Part shown: positions 35,106 through 36,835 of the stretch, piece after piece | Numbering within the stretch: position 1 is the stretch's first letter | How the letters are laid out: each line of letters opens with the position of its first letter | NCBI RefSeq assembly: GCF_000429545.1 | Contig: NZ_KE386916.1 | Coordinates: 34,865 to 71,699, forward strand | Reading direction: 5' to 3' | Length of the DNA: 36,835 nucleotides | Source: Arenibacter certesii DSM 19833 | GTDB taxonomy: Bacteria > Bacteroidota > Bacteroidia > Flavobacteriales > Flavobacteriaceae | The notes under the pieces: generated by a model | The model's input: only the letters and a program-made list of their open reading frames with translations | Database searches by the model: none | Told to the model about the DNA's origin: nothing | Translations under genes and position numbers: made by a program

Positions 35106-36383
35106 ATGGGAAGACGAAAATTTATAAAGAATACCACCCTTGGCCTGTCATCCCTCGGTCTAATAAACTCTGGAATGGCCTTAGGATGGAATTCGTTTTC
35201 CTCCACAAATAGTGATCCTGTCTTGCCAATATCAAAGGTGAAAAAGCCATTGGCCATTGCCATGTGGGACTTTAGCTGGATTCTAAGACATCATAGGTAT
35301 GGTGAATTTGAGAACTGGGAACAGGTAATTGGCGAGCTTGCTGAACGTGGTTACAATGCCATTCGGATAGATACAATGCCTCATTTTGTTGTTTCTACCA
35401 AAGAAGGAAAAATAATTAATGAATTTAGGAGTGTTAAGGAAGATTGGAAACCAAGTTTATGGGGAAATGATTATACGATGAGTTTTCGTCCGCGTGAAGC
35501 TCTATTAGAATTCCTACCATTATGTAAGAAATATGGAATAAAGGTTGGACTGTCTACCTGGTTTGCACCCCATAATACAGGTCGCACAGATATTTTCAAT
35601 GAACAAGGAGGGTTATTGCGTGCGTGGAGTGAAACATTATATTTTTTAAGAGATAATAATTTGCTAGACAATGTTATTTATGTTGATCTTTTAAACGAAT
35701 ATCCCGTTAACCATGGATATGACTGGTTAAAAAAGGAACTAAACAAGCGGTCGGATATCAAGCAGTTTAAAATTGATAATCCCGAAGCCCATATGCCAGA
35801 CTTGGATGCCTCCAAAGGGAATGCCCTGCAAGTTGCTTTCCACAACCAGTTCATGAAAGATACCATTAGGGCATTAAAGGAGAGATTTCCTGAATTGGAG
35901 TTCTTTACATCCTATGATTCTGGTGTGCCCCTTGAAGACATTGATCTAAGTGAGCAGGCAGCCTTAGACTATCATGTTTGGTTTCATCATACAGGGAAAA
36001 TTCTGAATATAGACAAAATTGGGAGTAGGGATCAATCGCAGAATTTGGGTGTTTTAAATAAAGACTTGTATTCTTATTGGACAGAAAACAAGTTTCAATT
36101 AGTTAATTGGATTGGGGATCGAATAGATCATATTGCATTAAAAGCTTCTCAGAACAACTTGGTGTGTGGCAATACCGAAGGATGGGGTCCAATTGGATGG
36201 TATGATCATCCTGAATTGGACTGGCGCTGGACAAAAGAATCAGCAGATATTTGTATTGATTTGGCTCGTAAACACGATAATTACAAGTTTATATGCACCT
36301 CTAACTTTACCCATCCCCAATTTAAAGGAATGTGGGAAGATGTGAATTGGCACAGGCAAATAACGGACAGAATTAAAAAGTAA
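35106..36383 (+). CDS. Cellulase-like TIM-barrel glycosidase, Tat-exported
   Basis: This 425-residue protein begins with a twin-arginine-type signal (MGRRKFIKNTTLGLSSLGLI). The rest is a cellulase-like (GH5-type, clan A) TIM barrel: LAERGYNAIRIDTMPHF, KKYGIKVGLSTWFAP, VIYVDLLNEYPVN and NLVCGNTEGWGPIGW. Glu198 in LLNEYP fits the acid/base position after strand 4, and Glu358 in NTEGWGP fits a nucleophile late in the barrel; both assignments are by pattern only. The substrate is unknown; the sugar-binding cellulase-like family is broad. It lies 21 bases upstream of a cytochrome c gene, so the two are probably co-transcribed. Confidence 0.8.
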   Translation: MGRRKFIKNTTLGLSSLGLINSGMALGWNSFSSTNSDPVLPISKVKKPLAIAMWDFSWILRHHRYGEFENWEQVIGELAERGYNAIRIDTMPHFVVSTKEGKIINEFRSVKEDWKPSLWGNDYTMSFRPREALLEFLPLCKKYGIKVGLSTWFAPHNTGRTDIFNEQGGLLRAWSETLYFLRDNNLLDNVIYVDLLNEYPVNHGYDWLKKELNKRSDIKQFKIDNPEAHMPDLDASKGNALQVAFHNQFMKDTIRALKERFPELEFFTSYDSGVPLEDIDLSEQAALDYHVWFHHTGKILNIDKIGSRDQSQNLGVLNKDLYSYWTENKFQLVNWIGDRIDHIALKASQNNLVCGNTEGWGPIGWYDHPELDWRWTKESADICIDLARKHDNYKFICTSNFTHPQFKGMWEDVNWHRQITDRIKK

Positions 36384-36404
36384 AAAGAGAAAAAAAATAA
36401 TAAA

Positions 36405-36835
36405 ATGAAACAGAAAATATTGATCATATCTATCCTTGTGGTACTTTTAGGGGTGTTGTACGCCTTTACCAGTGGCGCCTTCCATGTTTCCAAAGATGAT
36501 TATTCATCCCTGAAGCTCCCTGAGGTTGTAGATTACAACTTCCATATTAAACCTATCCTCTCCGATAACTGCTATACTTGCCATGGCCCTGACGCGAACA
36601 AGCGCCAAGGTTTTCGCCTAGACCTGGAAGAGACCGCATTCTCCGAGCTTTCTGAGAGCCCTGGCGAATTCCCCATCGTATCCAAAGATCCCAAGAAGAG
36701 CAAGGTATACCAAGCCATCGTTTCAGACGATCCGGATATGCAAATGCCACCTCCTAACTCCAATCTATCGCTCAACTCCTACGAAAAGAAGCTGATCAAG
36801 AAATGGATAGAGCAGGGTGCCAAATTTGAGAAGCA
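36405..36835 (+). CDS. Planctomycete-type cytochrome c protein (PSCyt1; DUF1549/DUF1553 family likely), 3'-truncated
   Basis: The frame from ATG 36405 stays open to the window end (143 codons plus 2 bases). It starts with a membrane anchor or signal (KILIISILVVLLGVLYAFTS). A PSCyt1 domain follows, with DYNFHIKPILSDNCYTCHGP; CYTCH is the heme-binding CxxCH motif. Further family residues include KRQGFRLDLEE, KSKVYQAIVSDDPDMQMPPP and IKKWIEQGAKFE. In complete proteins this domain is usually followed by DUF1549 and DUF1553, which lie beyond the window. It is 21 bases after the cellulase-like gene. It is clearly richer in G+C (about half in 36541-36660) than its neighbours. Role: probably oxidative chemistry on sugars; unproven. 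Confidence 0.85.
   Translation, partial: MKQKILIISILVVLLGVLYAFTSGAFHVSKDDYSSLKLPEVVDYNFHIKPILSDNCYTCHGPDANKRQGFRLDLEETAFSELSESPGEFPIVSKDPKKSKVYQAIVSDDPDMQMPPPNSNLSLNSYEKKLIKKWIEQGAKFEK

Noticed and set aside
36553..36775. Minus-strand open frames near the right end
   Set aside because: They are antisense to a convincing plus-strand CxxCH cytochrome gene that runs off the window end.

Overview
The window looks like part of a chromosome from a marine member of the Flavobacteriaceae (Bacteroidota; Zobellia/Maribacter/Arenibacter-like, genus not determined). The grounds are AT-rich DNA, two ECF-sigma/FecR/SusC/SusD sets, a type IX secretion (T9SS) type-B sorting domain, thrombospondin-3 adhesin modules, and a lack of Shine-Dalgarno-like sites before most starts. 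I see no tRNA, rRNA, CRISPR array, intact insertion sequence or phage module.

Region 1 (1-10102) encodes large surface proteins. Three closely spaced genes form one probable operon: a 5'-truncated fibre-like protein with 20-residue repeats, a collagen-like Gly-X-Y protein, and a protein ending in a T9SS type-B (gliding-motility-type) sorting domain. Two large multidomain proteins follow (3842-7219 and 7667-10102). They share a central module bracketed by thrombospondin-3 repeats and almost the same short C-terminal tail (ITNPHIYxR), but have no recognisable sorting domain. A convergent fatty-acid-hydroxylase/sterol-desaturase-family membrane protein (10220-11233, minus) closes the region.

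Region 2 (12025-21537) is a regulated nutrient-acquisition locus: ECF sigma factor, FecR-type anti-sigma factor (TTG start), SusC-type TonB-dependent transporter with an STN signalling domain, SusD-type lipoprotein, and a Tat-exported phosphocholine-specific phospholipase C. Two stable hairpins separate SusD from the phospholipase, and a nested palindrome lies just upstream of the phospholipase. The inferred role is sensing, cleaving and importing a phospholipid-derived nutrient. A perfect 12-bp-stem terminator ends the region.

Region 3 (22058-36835) is a second locus. An ECF sigma factor is divergent from its FecR partner. Then come SusC, SusD, a LamG-domain surface lipoprotein, a PVC-type heme-binding dehydrogenase-like lipoprotein (CxxCH), a GH71/99-like glycosidase lipoprotein, a Tat-exported cellulase-like TIM-barrel protein, and the start of a planctomycete-type cytochrome c protein that is cut by the window end and is clearly richer in G+C. 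Together they suggest a polysaccharide utilisation locus that combines hydrolysis with a heme-linked oxidative step.

The long intergenic stretches hold weaker signals: two diverged, frame-broken copies of one sequence (near 11.7 kb and 21.9 kb), a direct repeat upstream of the hydroxylase gene, a triplicated 11-mer upstream of the cellulase-like gene, and several hairpins.
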